Assembly (NCBI RefSeq): GCF_014842265.1
Contig: NZ_JACYVI010000021.1
Coordinates: forward strand, 1 to 50,284
Direction of reading: 5' to 3'
Length of the DNA stretch: 50,284 bases
Source of the DNA: Pseudomonas sp. CFBP 13711
GTDB lineage: Bacteria > Pseudomonadota > Gammaproteobacteria > Pseudomonadales > Pseudomonadaceae
This document shows positions 15,496-25,779 of the stretch, piece after piece. The notes under the pieces were generated by a model that worked only from the letters and a program-made list of their open reading frames with translations, was not told the DNA's origin and did not search any database. Each line of letters starts with the position of its first letter. Within the stretch, counting starts at the first letter, position 1. Both the position numbers and the translations under genes were made by a program.

Positions 15496-17601
15496 ATGGC
15501 TCGTACTACACCGATCAACCGTTACCGTAACATTGGTATCGTTGCTCACGTGGATGCTGGTAAAACCACCACCACCGAGCGCGTCCTTTTTTACACCGGT
15601 AAAAGCCACAAGATGGGCGAGGTGCATGACGGCGCCGCGACCACCGACTGGATGGTTCAGGAGCAGGAGCGTGGTATTACCATTACTTCTGCTGCTATTA
15701 CTGCCTTTTGGCAGGGTTCCGAGAAGCAACACAAAGACCAATACCGCTTCAACGTCATTGACACCCCGGGCCACGTAGACTTCACCATTGAAGTTGAGCG
15801 TTCCCTGCGTGTACTCGACGGCGCGGTCGTTGTGTTCTGTGGTACTTCTGGCGTTGAGCCTCAGTCCGAAACTGTATGGCGTCAAGCCAACAAGTACGGT
15901 GTTCCACGTATCGTTTACGTGAACAAAATGGACCGTGCTGGCGCAAACTTCCTGCGCGTAATTGCTCAGATCAAGCAGCGTCTGGGTCACACTCCGGTGC
16001 CGATCCAGCTGGCAATTGGTGCTGAAGACAACTTCCAGGGTCAGATCGATCTGATGTCCATGGAAGCGGTCTACTGGAACGATGCCGATAAGGGTATGGT
16101 CCCGGTTCGCAAGCCTATCCCTGCTGAATTGCAGGAACTGGCTAACGAATGGCGCAGCAACATGGTAGAGGCTGCGGCCGAAGCCAATGAAGAGCTGATG
16201 AACAAGTACCTTGAGGGTGAAGAACTCACCAACGAGGAAATCAAGGCTGCTCTGCGTCAGCGTACTATCGCTGGTGAGATCGTTCTTGCTGTTTGCGGTT
16301 CTTCCTTCAAGAACAAGGGTGTCCCCCTGGTTCTCGACGCCGTTATCGACTACCTGCCAGCTCCAGTCGACATTCCTGCTATCAAGGGCACCAACCCTGA
16401 TAACGAAGAAGAAGAGATGGAGCGTCACGCAGACGACAACGAGCCGTTCTCGGCTCTGGCGTTCAAGATCGCTACCGACCCATTCGTGGGTACCTTGACG
16501 TTCGTCCGTGTTTACTCGGGCGTGTTGGCATCCGGCGACGGCGTGATCAACTCGGTCAAGGGCAAAAAAGAGCGCGTGGGTCGTATGGTGCAAATGCACG
16601 CAAACGCTCGCGAAGAGATCAAGGAAGTACGCGCTGGTGACATCGCGGCCTTGATCGGCATGAAGGACGTCACCACTGGTGAAACGTTGTGCAACGCTGA
16701 CAAGCCAATCATCCTGGTTCGGATGGACTTCCCGGAGCCGGTTATTTCGGTTGCTGTAGAGCCTAAAACCAAGGATGACCAGGAAAAAATGGGTATCGCA
16801 CTGGGCAAACTTGCTCAGGAAGACCCGTCTTTCCGCGTCAAAACTGATGAAGAGACTGGTCAGACGATCATCTCTGGCATGGGCGAGCTGCACCTGGACA
16901 TCCTGGTTGACCGGATGCGCCGTGAGTTTAACGTCGAAGCCAACATCGGTAAGCCTCAGGTTTCGTATCGTGAGCGCATCACGAAGAACTGTGAAATCGA
17001 AGGCAAGTTCGTTCGCCAGTCCGGCGGTCGTGGTCAGTTCGGCCACTGCTGGATCCGTTTTGCACCTGCTGACGAAGGTCAGGAAGGTCTGCAATTCGTG
17101 AACGAAGTAGTGGGTGGTGTGGTTCCTAAGGAATACATCCCGGCTATCCAGAAGGGCATCGAAGAGCAGATGAAGAACGGCGTTGTTGCCGGCTATCCGC
17201 TGATCGGCCTGAAGGCTACCGTGTTTGATGGTTCTTACCACGACGTCGACTCGAACGAGATGGCGTTTAAGGTGGCTGCTTCCATGGCGACCAAGCAACT
17301 GGCCCAGAAGGGCGGTGGTGAGTTGCTTGAGCCGATCATGGCTGTAGAGGTTGTTACGCCTGAAGACTATATGGGTGACGTGATGGGCGACCTTAATCGT
17401 CGTCGCGGCATGATCCTGGGTATGGAAGATACGGTCTCCGGCAAAGTAATTCGTGCCGAGGTTCCGTTGGGTGAGATGTTCGGTTATGCGACCGACGTTC
17501 GCTCCATGTCCCAAGGTCGCGCAAGCTACTCTATGGAATTCAAAAAATACAATACAGCTCCGTCGCACATCGTCGAAACTGTAACCAAAAAACAAGGCTG
17601 A
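15496..17601 (+). CDS. fusA: Elongation factor G
   Basis: GTPase that drives translocation and, with RRF, ribosome recycling. The 701-aa product has G1 AHVDAGKTT (about 17-25), G3 DTPGHVDF (about 88-95) and G4 NKMDR (about 142-146), followed by domains II-V including GQFGHC and the C-terminal RSMSQGRASYSMEF. Third gene of the str operon, 30 bp after rpsG. Confidence 0.99.
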   Translation: MARTTPINRYRNIGIVAHVDAGKTTTTERVLFYTGKSHKMGEVHDGAATTDWMVQEQERGITITSAAITAFWQGSEKQHKDQYRFNVIDTPGHVDFTIEVERSLRVLDGAVVVFCGTSGVEPQSETVWRQANKYGVPRIVYVNKMDRAGANFLRVIAQIKQRLGHTPVPIQLAIGAEDNFQGQIDLMSMEAVYWNDADKGMVPVRKPIPAELQELANEWRSNMVEAAAEANEELMNKYLEGEELTNEEIKAALRQRTIAGEIVLAVCGSSFKNKGVPLVLDAVIDYLPAPVDIPAIKGTNPDNEEEEMERHADDNEPFSALAFKIATDPFVGTLTFVRVYSGVLASGDGVINSVKGKKERVGRMVQMHANAREEIKEVRAGDIAALIGMKDVTTGETLCNADKPIILVRMDFPEPVISVAVEPKTKDDQEKMGIALGKLAQEDPSFRVKTDEETGQTIISGMGELHLDILVDRMRREFNVEANIGKPQVSYRERITKNCEIEGKFVRQSGGRGQFGHCWIRFAPADEGQEGLQFVNEVVGGVVPKEYIPAIQKGIEEQMKNGVVAGYPLIGLKATVFDGSYHDVDSNEMAFKVAASMATKQLAQKGGGELLEPIMAVEVVTPEDYMGDVMGDLNRRRGMILGMEDTVSGKVIRAEVPLGEMFGYATDVRSMSQGRASYSMEFKKYNTAPSHIVETVTKKQG

Positions 17602-17632
17602 TTCAGCGCCTTTAGGCTAGGAGTTATTTGTC

Positions 17633-18826
<1,194 letters not shown>

Positions 18827-18842
18827 GCGATGATCTTCAAAA

Positions 18843-18870
18843 AGAGCCCCCGCTTGCGGGGGCTTTTTTA
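18843..18870 (+). terminator. Intrinsic terminator of the str operon
   Basis: AGCCCCCGC and GCGGGGGCT pair around TT and are followed by TTTTTATT, with an A-tract on the 5' side. It lies 17 bp after tuf. Confidence 0.95.
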
Positions 18871-18875
18871 TTGGG

Positions 18876-18904
18876 TTGACACCCCGTTAGCTCGTCTATA
18901 GAAT
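18876..18904 (+). promoter_or_regulatory. Sigma-70 promoter of the S10 operon
   Basis: TTGACA at 18876-18881 and TAGAAT at 18899-18904 are separated by 17 bases, followed by a GC-rich discriminator TGCGCC. Transcription should begin near 18911, leaving a leader of only about 55 bases before rpsJ, too short for the E. coli type S10 attenuator. Confidence 0.85.
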
Positions 18905-18965
18905 TGCGCCTCCTTTAAACGGGCGTATTGCGCTCGGTGGGAAGTAGCCTGGAGTCTGAAATCCA

Positions 18966-19277
18966 ATGCAAAATCAGCAAATCCGTATCAGGTTGAAGGC
19001 TTTTGACCATCGCCTGATCGACCAATCCACCCAGGAAATCGTGGAAACCGCGAAACGTACTGGTGCTCAAGTGCGTGGTCCGATTCCACTCCCTACCCGT
19101 AAAGAGCGGTTCACCGTTCTGGTTTCTCCGCACGTCAACAAAGACGCGCGCGACCAGTACGAGATCCGCACTCATAAGCGTGTTCTGGACATCGTCCAGC
19201 CAACGGATAAAACCGTTGATGCGCTGATGAAGCTTGATCTTGCGGCAGGTGTGGAAGTACAGATCAGCCTCGGCTAA
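18966..19277 (+). CDS. rpsJ: 30S ribosomal protein S10 / NusE
   Basis: Component of the small-subunit head that also acts as NusE in antitermination complexes. The 103-aa product begins [19 protein letters not shown] and has the long loop around [15 protein letters not shown]. First gene of the S10 operon behind a strong promoter. Confidence 0.99.
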
Positions 19278-19358
19278 GACTCGGGTCTTAGTCGTGTAAC
19301 GCTCTGAAATGGGCGGCCATAGCGGGTGAAAGCCCCGTACACTCATGAGGTTTACAAC

Positions 19359-19994
19359 ATGACTATTGGTGTAGTCGGTCGTAAATGCGGTATGACCCGT
19401 ATTTTCACCGAAGAAGGTGTCTCCATTCCGGTTACGGTCATTGAGATCGAGCCGAATCGCGTCACCCAGTTCAAAACCGAAGAAGTCGATGGCTATCGTG
19501 CAGTGCAAGTCACTGTCGGCGTTCGTCGTGCTTCCCGTGTGACTGCTGCTCAAGCAGGTCACTTCGCTAAAGCGAACGTTGCTGCAGGTCGTACTGTCCT
19601 GGAATTCCGTCTTGAAGAAGGCGAATACAAGGCTGGCGATCTGATCAATGCAGAAATCTTTGCTGCTGGCCAGATGGTAGATGTTACCGGTCAGTCCAAG
19701 GGTAAGGGCTTCCAAGGTACTATCAAGCGCCACAATTTCCGTGGTCAAGATAATACTCACGGTAACTCCGTGTCCCACCGCGTCCCGGGCTCTATCGGCC
19801 AGTGCCAGACTCCTGGTCGTGTATTCAAGGGCAAAAAAATGTCCGGTCATATGGGCGCTGAGCGCGTGACCGTGCAGTCCCTGGAAGTAGTGCGCGTGGA
19901 CGCTGAACGCAATCTGTTGTTGGTCAAGGGTGCTGTTCCTGGCGCTACTGGCGGCAATGTGGTTGTACGTCCAGCAGCCAAGGCTCGCGGTTAA
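19359..19994 (+). CDS. rplC: 50S ribosomal protein L3
   Basis: Early assembly protein that contacts the 3' end of 23S rRNA near the peptidyl-transferase centre. The 211-aa product begins MTIGVVGRKCGMTRIF; the frame extends upstream but this ATG at 19359 is the family start. The glutamine-methylation loop region GNSVSHRVPGSIGQ (near residue 145) is present. rplD follows after 12 bp. Confidence 0.98.
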   Translation: MTIGVVGRKCGMTRIFTEEGVSIPVTVIEIEPNRVTQFKTEEVDGYRAVQVTVGVRRASRVTAAQAGHFAKANVAAGRTVLEFRLEEGEYKAGDLINAEIFAAGQMVDVTGQSKGKGFQGTIKRHNFRGQDNTHGNSVSHRVPGSIGQCQTPGRVFKGKKMSGHMGAERVTVQSLEVVRVDAERNLLLVKGAVPGATGGNVVVRPAAKARG

Positions 19995-20006
19995 GGGGAA
20001 GCTGAC

Positions 20007-20609
20007 ATGCAATTAAATGTAAATGACGCTCAAGCGATCGAAGTTTCCGAACTGACATTTGGCGGCGAATTCAACGAGACGCTGGTTCACCAGGCAGTCG
20101 TGGCCTACATGGCTGGCGGTCGTCAGGGTAGCAAGCAGCAAAAGACCCGTTCTGACGTATCCGGTGGCGGTAAGCGCCCTTGGCGTCAAAAGGGTACTGG
20201 CCGTGCTCGTGCCGGTACTATCCGTAGCCCGATCTGGCGCGGCGGCGGTACCACTTTCGCAGCACGTCCTCAGGATCACTCTCAGAAGCTCAACAAGAAG
20301 ATGTATCGCGCTGCACTGCGCTCCATCCTTGCTGAACTAGTCCGTACTGATCGTCTGGTCGTGGTTCAGGACTTCGCTGTTGAATCGCCGAAAACCAAAG
20401 ATCTGCTGGGCAAGCTGAATGACATGAGCCTGACCGACGTTTTGATCGTGTCGGACGCTGTTGATCAGAACCTGTACCTGGCTGCTCGTAACCTGCCGCA
20501 CGTTGATGTACGTGATGTTCAAGGTTCCGATCCAGTTAGTCTGATCGCATACGACAAAGTGTTGATCACTGTGTCGGCCGTGAAGAAATTCGAGGAGCTG
20601 CTGGGATGA
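20007..20609 (+). CDS. rplD: 50S ribosomal protein L4
   Basis: Lines the peptide exit tunnel with its extended loop and in E. coli represses the S10 operon. The 200-aa product has the basic loop GKRPWRQKGTGRARAGTIRSP around residues 52-72, the site where macrolide resistance changes arise; it looks unaltered. The stop overlaps the start of rplW by four bases (ATGA). Confidence 0.98.
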   Translation: MQLNVNDAQAIEVSELTFGGEFNETLVHQAVVAYMAGGRQGSKQQKTRSDVSGGGKRPWRQKGTGRARAGTIRSPIWRGGGTTFAARPQDHSQKLNKKMYRAALRSILAELVRTDRLVVVQDFAVESPKTKDLLGKLNDMSLTDVLIVSDAVDQNLYLAARNLPHVDVRDVQGSDPVSLIAYDKVLITVSAVKKFEELLG

Positions 20610-20905
20610 ACCAGGAACGCGTATTTAAAGTTCTGCTTGGCCCGCACGTTTCCGAGAAGGCTACGGTTCTGGCAGACAAAAAAGGTCAGTTCGTTTTCAA
20701 GGTTGCTACTGATGCAACCAAGCTGGAAATCAAGAAGGCCGTCGAAAGCCTGTTCAGCGTGAAAGTAGAGCGTGTCACTACCCTGAATGTTATGGGTAAG
20801 ACCAAGCGCACTGCTCGCGGTCTGGGCAAGCGTAATGACTGGAAGAAGGCGGTTATCTCCCTTCAGCCAGGCCAAGATCTCGATTTCAGCAGCAGTGCTG
20901 AGTAA
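20606..20905 (+). CDS. rplW: 50S ribosomal protein L23
   Basis: Sits at the tunnel exit and docks trigger factor and SRP. The 99-aa product begins MNQERVFKVLLGPHVSEKA and contains the conserved VNVMGKTKRT-like segment near residue 60. It overlaps rplD by four bases, indicating coupling, and rplB follows after 14 bp. Confidence 0.98.
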   Translation: MNQERVFKVLLGPHVSEKATVLADKKGQFVFKVATDATKLEIKKAVESLFSVKVERVTTLNVMGKTKRTARGLGKRNDWKKAVISLQPGQDLDFSSSAE

Positions 20906-20919
20906 GGAAGGGGTGCATC

Positions 20920-21744
20920 ATGGCAATCGTTAAATGCAAACCGACTTCCCCTGGCCGCCGTTTTGTGGTCAAGGTGGTCAACCAGGAGCTGCATAAAGGC
21001 GCTCCTCACGCACCGCTGCTCGAGAAAAAATCGAAGACTGGTGGTCGTAACAACAATGGCCGCATCACTACTCGTCACATCGGTGGTGGTCATAAGCAGC
21101 ATTATCGTCTGGTCGATTTCCGTCGCAACGACAAGGATGGCATTGCTGCCACCGTCGAGCGTATTGAATACGATCCAAACCGTACTGCTCACATCGCACT
21201 GCTGCTGTACGCAGACGGCGAGCGTCGTTACATCATCGCGCCTAAAGGCGTGAGTGCTGGCGACCAGCTGATCGCGGGCGCTTTGGCTCCAATCAAGCCA
21301 GGCAACGCTCTGCAGCTGCGCAACATCCCAGTGGGTTCTACCGTTCACGGCATCGAACTGAAGCCGGGTAAAGGTGCTCAGATCGCCCGTTCTGCTGGTG
21401 CGTCTGCACAGCTGATCGCTCGTGAAGGTGTCTACGTGACTCTGCGTCTTCGCTCCGGTGAGATGCGTAAAGTTCTGGCTGAATGCCGTGCGACTCTGGG
21501 TGAGGTCTCGAACTCCGAGCACAGCCTGCGTTCGCTGGGTAAAGCTGGTGCCAAACGCTGGCGTGGCGTTCGCCCAACCGTTCGTGGTGTTGCCATGAAC
21601 CCGGTTGACCACCCACATGGTGGTGGTGAAGGTCGTACCTCTGGTGGTCGTCATCCGGTATCGCCGTGGGGCTTCCCGACTAAGGGCGCGAAGACTCGTG
21701 GTAATAAGCGTACCGACAAAATGATCGTCCGTCGTCGCAAGTAA
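20920..21744 (+). CDS. rplB: 50S ribosomal protein L2
   Basis: One of the most conserved large-subunit proteins, needed for subunit association and peptidyl-transferase activity. The 274-aa product has the central RNA-binding domain and the C-terminal NPVDHPHGGGEGRTSGGRHP loop with the conserved histidine (about residue 230). Confidence 0.99.
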   Translation: MAIVKCKPTSPGRRFVVKVVNQELHKGAPHAPLLEKKSKTGGRNNNGRITTRHIGGGHKQHYRLVDFRRNDKDGIAATVERIEYDPNRTAHIALLLYADGERRYIIAPKGVSAGDQLIAGALAPIKPGNALQLRNIPVGSTVHGIELKPGKGAQIARSAGASAQLIAREGVYVTLRLRSGEMRKVLAECRATLGEVSNSEHSLRSLGKAGAKRWRGVRPTVRGVAMNPVDHPHGGGEGRTSGGRHPVSPWGFPTKGAKTRGNKRTDKMIVRRRK

Positions 21745-21760
21745 ATAGAGGGATACGACA

Positions 21761-22036
21761 GTGCCACGTTCTCTGAAAAAAGGTCCTTTTATTGATCTTC
21801 ACCTACTGAAGAAGATCGAAGTGGCGGCGGAAAAGAACGATCGCAAACCAGTTAAGACCTGGTCGCGTCGTTCTATGATCCTGCCACAAATGGTCGGTTT
21901 GACCATTGCTGTGCATAACGGTCGTCAGCATGTTCCTGTTCTCGTGAACGAAGACATGGTCGGCCACAAACTAGGCGAGTTTGCCGGTACCCGCACTTAT
22001 CGTGGGCACGTGGCAGACAAGAAAGCCAAGCGTTAA
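21761..22036 (+). CDS. rpsS: 30S ribosomal protein S19
   Basis: Head protein that contacts S13 and the A-site tRNA region. The 91-aa product uses a GTG start (MPRSLKKGPFIDLHLLKK), following AGAGGG about 10 bp upstream, and ends GEFAGTRTYRGHVADKKAKR. Confidence 0.98.
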   Translation: MPRSLKKGPFIDLHLLKKIEVAAEKNDRKPVKTWSRRSMILPQMVGLTIAVHNGRQHVPVLVNEDMVGHKLGEFAGTRTYRGHVADKKAKR

Positions 22037-22049
22037 GGGGTAAGGAACG

Positions 22050-22382
22050 ATGGAAGTAGCCGCTAAGTTGTCGGGCGCTCGAATCTCCGCCCAGAAAGCC
22101 CGCTTGGTCGCCGACCAGATCCGCGGGAAGAAGGTGGGCGAAGCGCTCAACCTGTTGGCTTTCAGCAGTAAGAAAGCCGCCGAGATCATGAAGAAAGTGC
22201 TGGAGTCGGCCGTAGCCAACGCCGAGCATAACGAAGGCGCAGACGTTGATGACCTCAAGGTCTCCACCGTTTTCGTCAACGAAGGGCGTTCGCTGAAGCG
22301 CATCATGCCACGTGCCAAAGGCCGTGCTGATCGCATCGTCAAGCGGTCTTGCCATATCACTGTCAAGGTTGCTGACAAGTAA
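22050..22382 (+). CDS. rplV: 50S ribosomal protein L22
   Basis: Lines the exit tunnel opposite L4. The 110-aa product shows [18 protein letters not shown] near the N-terminus and the tunnel beta-hairpin [20 protein letters not shown] near the C-terminus. Fifth to sixth position in the S10 operon as in other proteobacteria. Confidence 0.98.
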
Positions 22383-22395
22383 CGGAGTCGAAGAG

Positions 22396-23082
22396 ATGGG
22401 TCAGAAAGTACATCCCATTGGCATTCGCCTGGGAATCGTCAAGGAGCACACCTCCGTCTGGTACGCAGACGGTCGGACTTATGCGGACTATTTGTTCGCT
22501 GATCTGAAGGTGCGAGAGTATCTCCAAGACAAACTAAAAAGCGCGTCCGTAAGCCGTATCGATATCCATCGTCCGGCGCAGACTGCACGCATCACCATCC
22601 ACACCGCTCGTCCAGGTATCGTTATCGGGAAGAAAGGTGAGGATGTTGAGAAGCTGCGTCAGGACCTGACCAAGCAAATGGGTGTGCCTGTGCACATCAA
22701 TATCGAAGAGATCCGTAAGCCGGAGCTCGACGGTATGCTGGTTGCGCAGAGCGTAGCTCAGCAGCTGGAGCGTCGCGTAATGTTCCGTCGCGCTATGAAG
22801 CGTGCAGTGCAGAACGCCATGCGCATTGGTGCCAAAGGCATCAAAATCCAAGTGAGCGGTCGTCTCGGCGGTGCTGAAATTGCACGTACTGAATGGTATC
22901 GCGAAGGTCGTGTGCCATTGCACACCCTGCGTGCCGACATCGACTATGCCAACTACGAAGCTCACACCACTTACGGTGTGATCGGTGTAAAGGTTTGGAT
23001 CTTCAAAGGCGAAGTAATTGGTGGTCGCCAAGAAGAGCTGAAACCGCAAGCACCAGCGCCTCGTAAAAAAGCTGCTAAGTAA
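22396..23082 (+). CDS. rpsC: 30S ribosomal protein S3
   Basis: Forms the mRNA entry channel with S4 and S5. The 228-aa product begins [16 protein letters not shown] and has the KH domain GVIGKKG-type loop ([13 protein letters not shown], about 79-91) and the C-terminal domain with VKVWIFKGE. The frame is open upstream over rplV, but the ATG at 22396 is the family start. Confidence 0.98.
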
Positions 23083-23094
23083 GGGGTACGCCAA

Positions 23095-23508
23095 ATGTTG
23101 CAACCTAAGCGTACGAAGTTCCGCAAGCAGATGACCGGCCACAACCGTGGTCTGGCATTGCGCGGTAGCAAAGTCAGCTTCGGCGAGTTCGCGCTGAAGT
23201 CTGTTGCTCGTGGTCGTCTCACCGCTCGTCAGATCGAGTCAGCGCGTCGTGCACTGACCCGTCACGTTAAACGTGGCGGCAAGATCTGGATCCGTGTATT
23301 CCCGGACAAGCCTGTCACCAAAAAGCCACTCGAAGTTCGGATGGGTAAAGGTAAGGGTAACGTGGAGTACTGGGTTGCCCAGATTCAGCCAGGCAAAGTC
23401 CTGTATGAAATCGAGGGTGTTTCCGAAGAGTTGGCGCGTGAGGCTTTCGCCCTGGCTGCTGCAAAGCTGCCGCTCGCCACCTCCTTTGTTAAGCGGACGG
23501 TGATGTGA
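23095..23508 (+). CDS. rplP: 50S ribosomal protein L16
   Basis: Binds near the A-site tRNA elbow and 5S rRNA. The 137-aa product begins [19 protein letters not shown] and has the conserved [14 protein letters not shown] segment near residue 81. Its TGA overlaps the start codon of rpmC. Confidence 0.98.
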
Positions 23509-23699
23509 TGAAAGCGAATGAACTTCGTGAAAAATCAGCACAGCAACTGAACGAGCAACTGCTCGGCTTGCTGCGCGACCAGTTCAATCTGCGCATGCAG
23601 AAAGCAACTGGCCAGTTGGGGCAGTCTCACCTGCTCTCGCAAGTTAAGCGTGACATCGCTCGCGTGAAGACTGTGCTCAACCAGCAGGCAGGTAAGTAA
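23508..23699 (+). CDS. rpmC: 50S ribosomal protein L29
   Basis: Small helical protein at the exit tunnel, next to L23. The 63-aa product begins [23 protein letters not shown] one codon upstream is in frame, but the ATG at 23508, overlapping the rplP stop, gives the normal length. Confidence 0.96.
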
Positions 23700-23701
23700 T
23701 C

Positions 23702-23968
23702 ATGGCTGAAGCCGAAAAAACCGTCCGTACGCTGACTGGCCGTGTCGTCAGCGACAAGATGGACAAGACCATCACCGTACTGATCGAGCGTCGCGTCAAG
23801 CACCCAATCTACGGTAAATACGTTAAGCGTTCGACTAAGCTGCACGCGCACGACGAAACCAATCAGTGCCACATCGGCGACAAGGTCACTATTCGTGAAA
23901 CTCGTCCGATGGCCAAGACTAAGTCCTGGGCACTGGTTGATGTTCTCGAACGCGCTGTGGAAGTCTAA
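23702..23968 (+). CDS. rpsQ: 30S ribosomal protein S17
   Basis: Primary binder of 16S rRNA helix 11. The 88-aa OB-fold protein has LTGRVVSDKMDKTITV and the C-terminal IRETRPMAKTKSWALV. Last gene of the classical S10 operon; rplN follows after 23 bp with no terminator visible. Confidence 0.98.
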   Translation: MAEAEKTVRTLTGRVVSDKMDKTITVLIERRVKHPIYGKYVKRSTKLHAHDETNQCHIGDKVTIRETRPMAKTKSWALVDVLERAVEV

Positions 23969-23991
23969 GGGCTAGGGGTCGGAGAAATTAT

Positions 23992-24360
23992 ATGATTCAG
24001 ACTCAATCCATGCTCGATGTGGCCGATAACAGCGGCGCACGCCGCGTTATGTGCATCAAGGTGCTTGGTGGCTCTCATCGTCGTTACGCTGGTATCGGTG
24101 ACATCATCAAAGTTACCGTCAAGGAAGCAATTCCGCGCGGTAAGGTGAAAAAAGGCCAAGTGATGACTGCAGTAGTAGTCCGCACTCGCCATGGTGTTCG
24201 TCGCGCAGACGGCTCCATCATCCGCTTTGATGGCAACGCTGCTGTTCTGTTGAACAACAAGCAAGAGCCGATCGGCACCCGTATCTTTGGGCCAGTGACC
24301 CGTGAACTTCGTACTGAGAAGTTCATGAAGATCGTCTCGCTCGCCCCAGAAGTGCTGTAA
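23992..24360 (+). CDS. rplN: 50S ribosomal protein L14
   Basis: Forms intersubunit bridge B8 and binds 23S rRNA. The 122-aa product begins MIQTQSMLDVADNSGARRV, the most conserved stretch of the family. First gene of the spc operon; no separate promoter could be seen, so S10 and spc genes may be read together. Confidence 0.99.
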   Translation: MIQTQSMLDVADNSGARRVMCIKVLGGSHRRYAGIGDIIKVTVKEAIPRGKVKKGQVMTAVVVRTRHGVRRADGSIIRFDGNAAVLLNNKQEPIGTRIFGPVTRELRTEKFMKIVSLAPEVL

Positions 24361-24371
24361 GGAGATCCGAC

Positions 24372-24686
24372 ATGCAAAAGATTCGTCGTGACGACGAGAT
24401 CATCGTGATCGCCGGCAAAGACAAAGGTAAGCGCGGTAAGGTGCTCAAGGTTCTCGCTGACGACCGCTTGGTCGTTGGTGGGATCAACCTGGTGAAGCGT
24501 CATACCAAGCCAAACCCGATGTCGGGCGTACAGGGCGGTATCGTCGAGAAAGAAGCGCCATTGCACGCTTCTAACGTCGCCATTTTCAACGGCGCAACCA
24601 ACAAGGCTGACCGCGTTGGTTTCAAAGTTGAAGACGGCAAGAAAATTCGTGTCTTCAAGTCGACCCAAAAAGCGGTTGATGCTTGA
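24372..24686 (+). CDS. rplX: 50S ribosomal protein L24
   Basis: Assembly initiator that binds the 5' end of 23S rRNA. The 104-aa product carries a KOW motif (DEIIVIAGKDKGKRGKVLKV, residues 7-26) and NLVKRHTKPNP. Confidence 0.98.
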   Translation: MQKIRRDDEIIVIAGKDKGKRGKVLKVLADDRLVVGGINLVKRHTKPNPMSGVQGGIVEKEAPLHASNVAIFNGATNKADRVGFKVEDGKKIRVFKSTQKAVDA

Positions 24687-24706
24687 ACACTGCTAGGTAG
24701 AAGACC

Positions 24707-25246
24707 ATGGCACGACTAAAAGAGATTTACTGGAAAGAAATCGCACCGAAGCTTAAGGAAGAACTTAAGCTTTCGAACGTGATGGAAGTTCCACGCGTTA
24801 CCAAGATCACCCTGAACATGGGTCTGGGCGAAGCGATCGGCGACAAAAAAGTCATCGAGCACGCTGTTGCAGATCTGGAAAAAATCACCGGCCAAAAAGT
24901 CGTCGTGACCTACGCTCGCAAATCTATCGCTGGCTTTAAAGTCCGTGAAGGTTGGCCGATCGGCGTCAAAGTGACTCTGCGCCGTGAGCGTATGTATGAA
25001 TTCCTGGATCGTCTGCTGTCGATCTCCCTGCCTCGGGTCCGCGACTTCCGCGGCCTGAATGCCAAGTCCTTCGATGGACGTGGTAACTACAGCATGGGCG
25101 TTAAAGAGCAGATCATTTTCCCGGAAATCGACTACGACAAGATCGATGCCCTGCGCGGTCTGGACATTACCCTGACCACCACTGCTCGTACGGACGAAGA
25201 AGGTCGCGCATTGCTGCGTGCTTTCAAGTTCCCGTTCCGCAACTGA
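24707..25246 (+). CDS. rplE: 50S ribosomal protein L5
   Basis: Binds 5S rRNA and contacts P-site tRNA and S13. The 179-aa product has VTKITLNMGLGEA near residue 30 and LPRVRDFRGLNAKSFDGRGNY near residue 110. rpsN follows after 13 bp. Confidence 0.99.
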   Translation: MARLKEIYWKEIAPKLKEELKLSNVMEVPRVTKITLNMGLGEAIGDKKVIEHAVADLEKITGQKVVVTYARKSIAGFKVREGWPIGVKVTLRRERMYEFLDRLLSISLPRVRDFRGLNAKSFDGRGNYSMGVKEQIIFPEIDYDKIDALRGLDITLTTTARTDEEGRALLRAFKFPFRN

Positions 25247-25259
25247 TTGGAGTAGGACC

Positions 25260-25565
25260 ATGGCCAAGAAGAGCATGAAAAACCGTGAGCTGAAGCGTCA
25301 GCTCACCGTTGCCAAGTACGCTACCAAGCGTGCTGCGCTGAAAGCGATCATCGTGGATCTGAACGCAAGTCCAGAAGCACGTTGGGAAGCTACGGTCGCA
25401 CTGCAGAAGCAGCCACGTGATGCAAGTGCCTCGCGCATGCGTAATCGTTGCCGCCTGACAGGTCGTCCGCACGGCGTGTACCGCAAGTTCGGCCTCGGCC
25501 GTAACATGCTGCGTCAAGCAGCAATGCGTGGCGACGTACCAGGTCTGGTTAAAGCCAGCTGGTAA
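25260..25565 (+). CDS. rpsN: 30S ribosomal protein S14
   Basis: Late-binding head protein. The 101-aa product is the long, zinc-free (C-minus) form: it starts MAKKSMKNRELKRQ and has RNRCRLTGRPHGVYRKFGLGRN without the CxxC pair of the short form. The frame is open upstream over rplE; the ATG at 25260 after GGAGTAGG is the start. A hairpin and a new promoter separate it from rpsH. Confidence 0.97.
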   Translation: MAKKSMKNRELKRQLTVAKYATKRAALKAIIVDLNASPEARWEATVALQKQPRDASASRMRNRCRLTGRPHGVYRKFGLGRNMLRQAAMRGDVPGLVKASW

Positions 25566-25626
25566 GCAGTTATTCACGCAGTACGCCCATTGTGTTCACG
25601 TCGAACCGATGGGCGTAGAGCCTGAA

Positions 25627-25662
25627 TTTGAATCAAGCCCCTTTTGGGGCTTGATTCATTTC
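25627..25662 (+). terminator. Hairpin between rpsN and rpsH, probable attenuator
   Basis: TGAATCAAGCCCC (25629-25641) and GGGGCTTGATTCA (25646-25658) form a perfect 13-bp stem with a TTTT loop. The downstream T-tract is short (TTTCTGG), so it may be partial, and its 3' arm contains the -35 box of the next promoter. Confidence 0.65.
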
Positions 25663-25679
25663 TGGGGTGCGCCTAGAAT
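25651..25679 (+). promoter_or_regulatory. Internal spc-operon promoter upstream of rpsH
   Basis: TTGATT at 25651-25656 and TAGAAT at 25674-25679 lie 17 bases apart. The sequence around the -10 box (CTAGAATTGCCGGC) resembles that of the S10 promoter (ATAGAATTGCGCC). About 95 bases of leader run to rpsH, including a GCC GTAA GGC mini-stem near 25740. Confidence 0.7.
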
Positions 25680-25779
25680 TGCCGGCTCGCCAGAGCCCGT
25701 GCTCGCACGTGCCCGGAATTTTAAGGCGACAGGTTGTAGCCGTAAGGCTCATTTTTTTTGTATCAGGAGCGTCTAGCCC

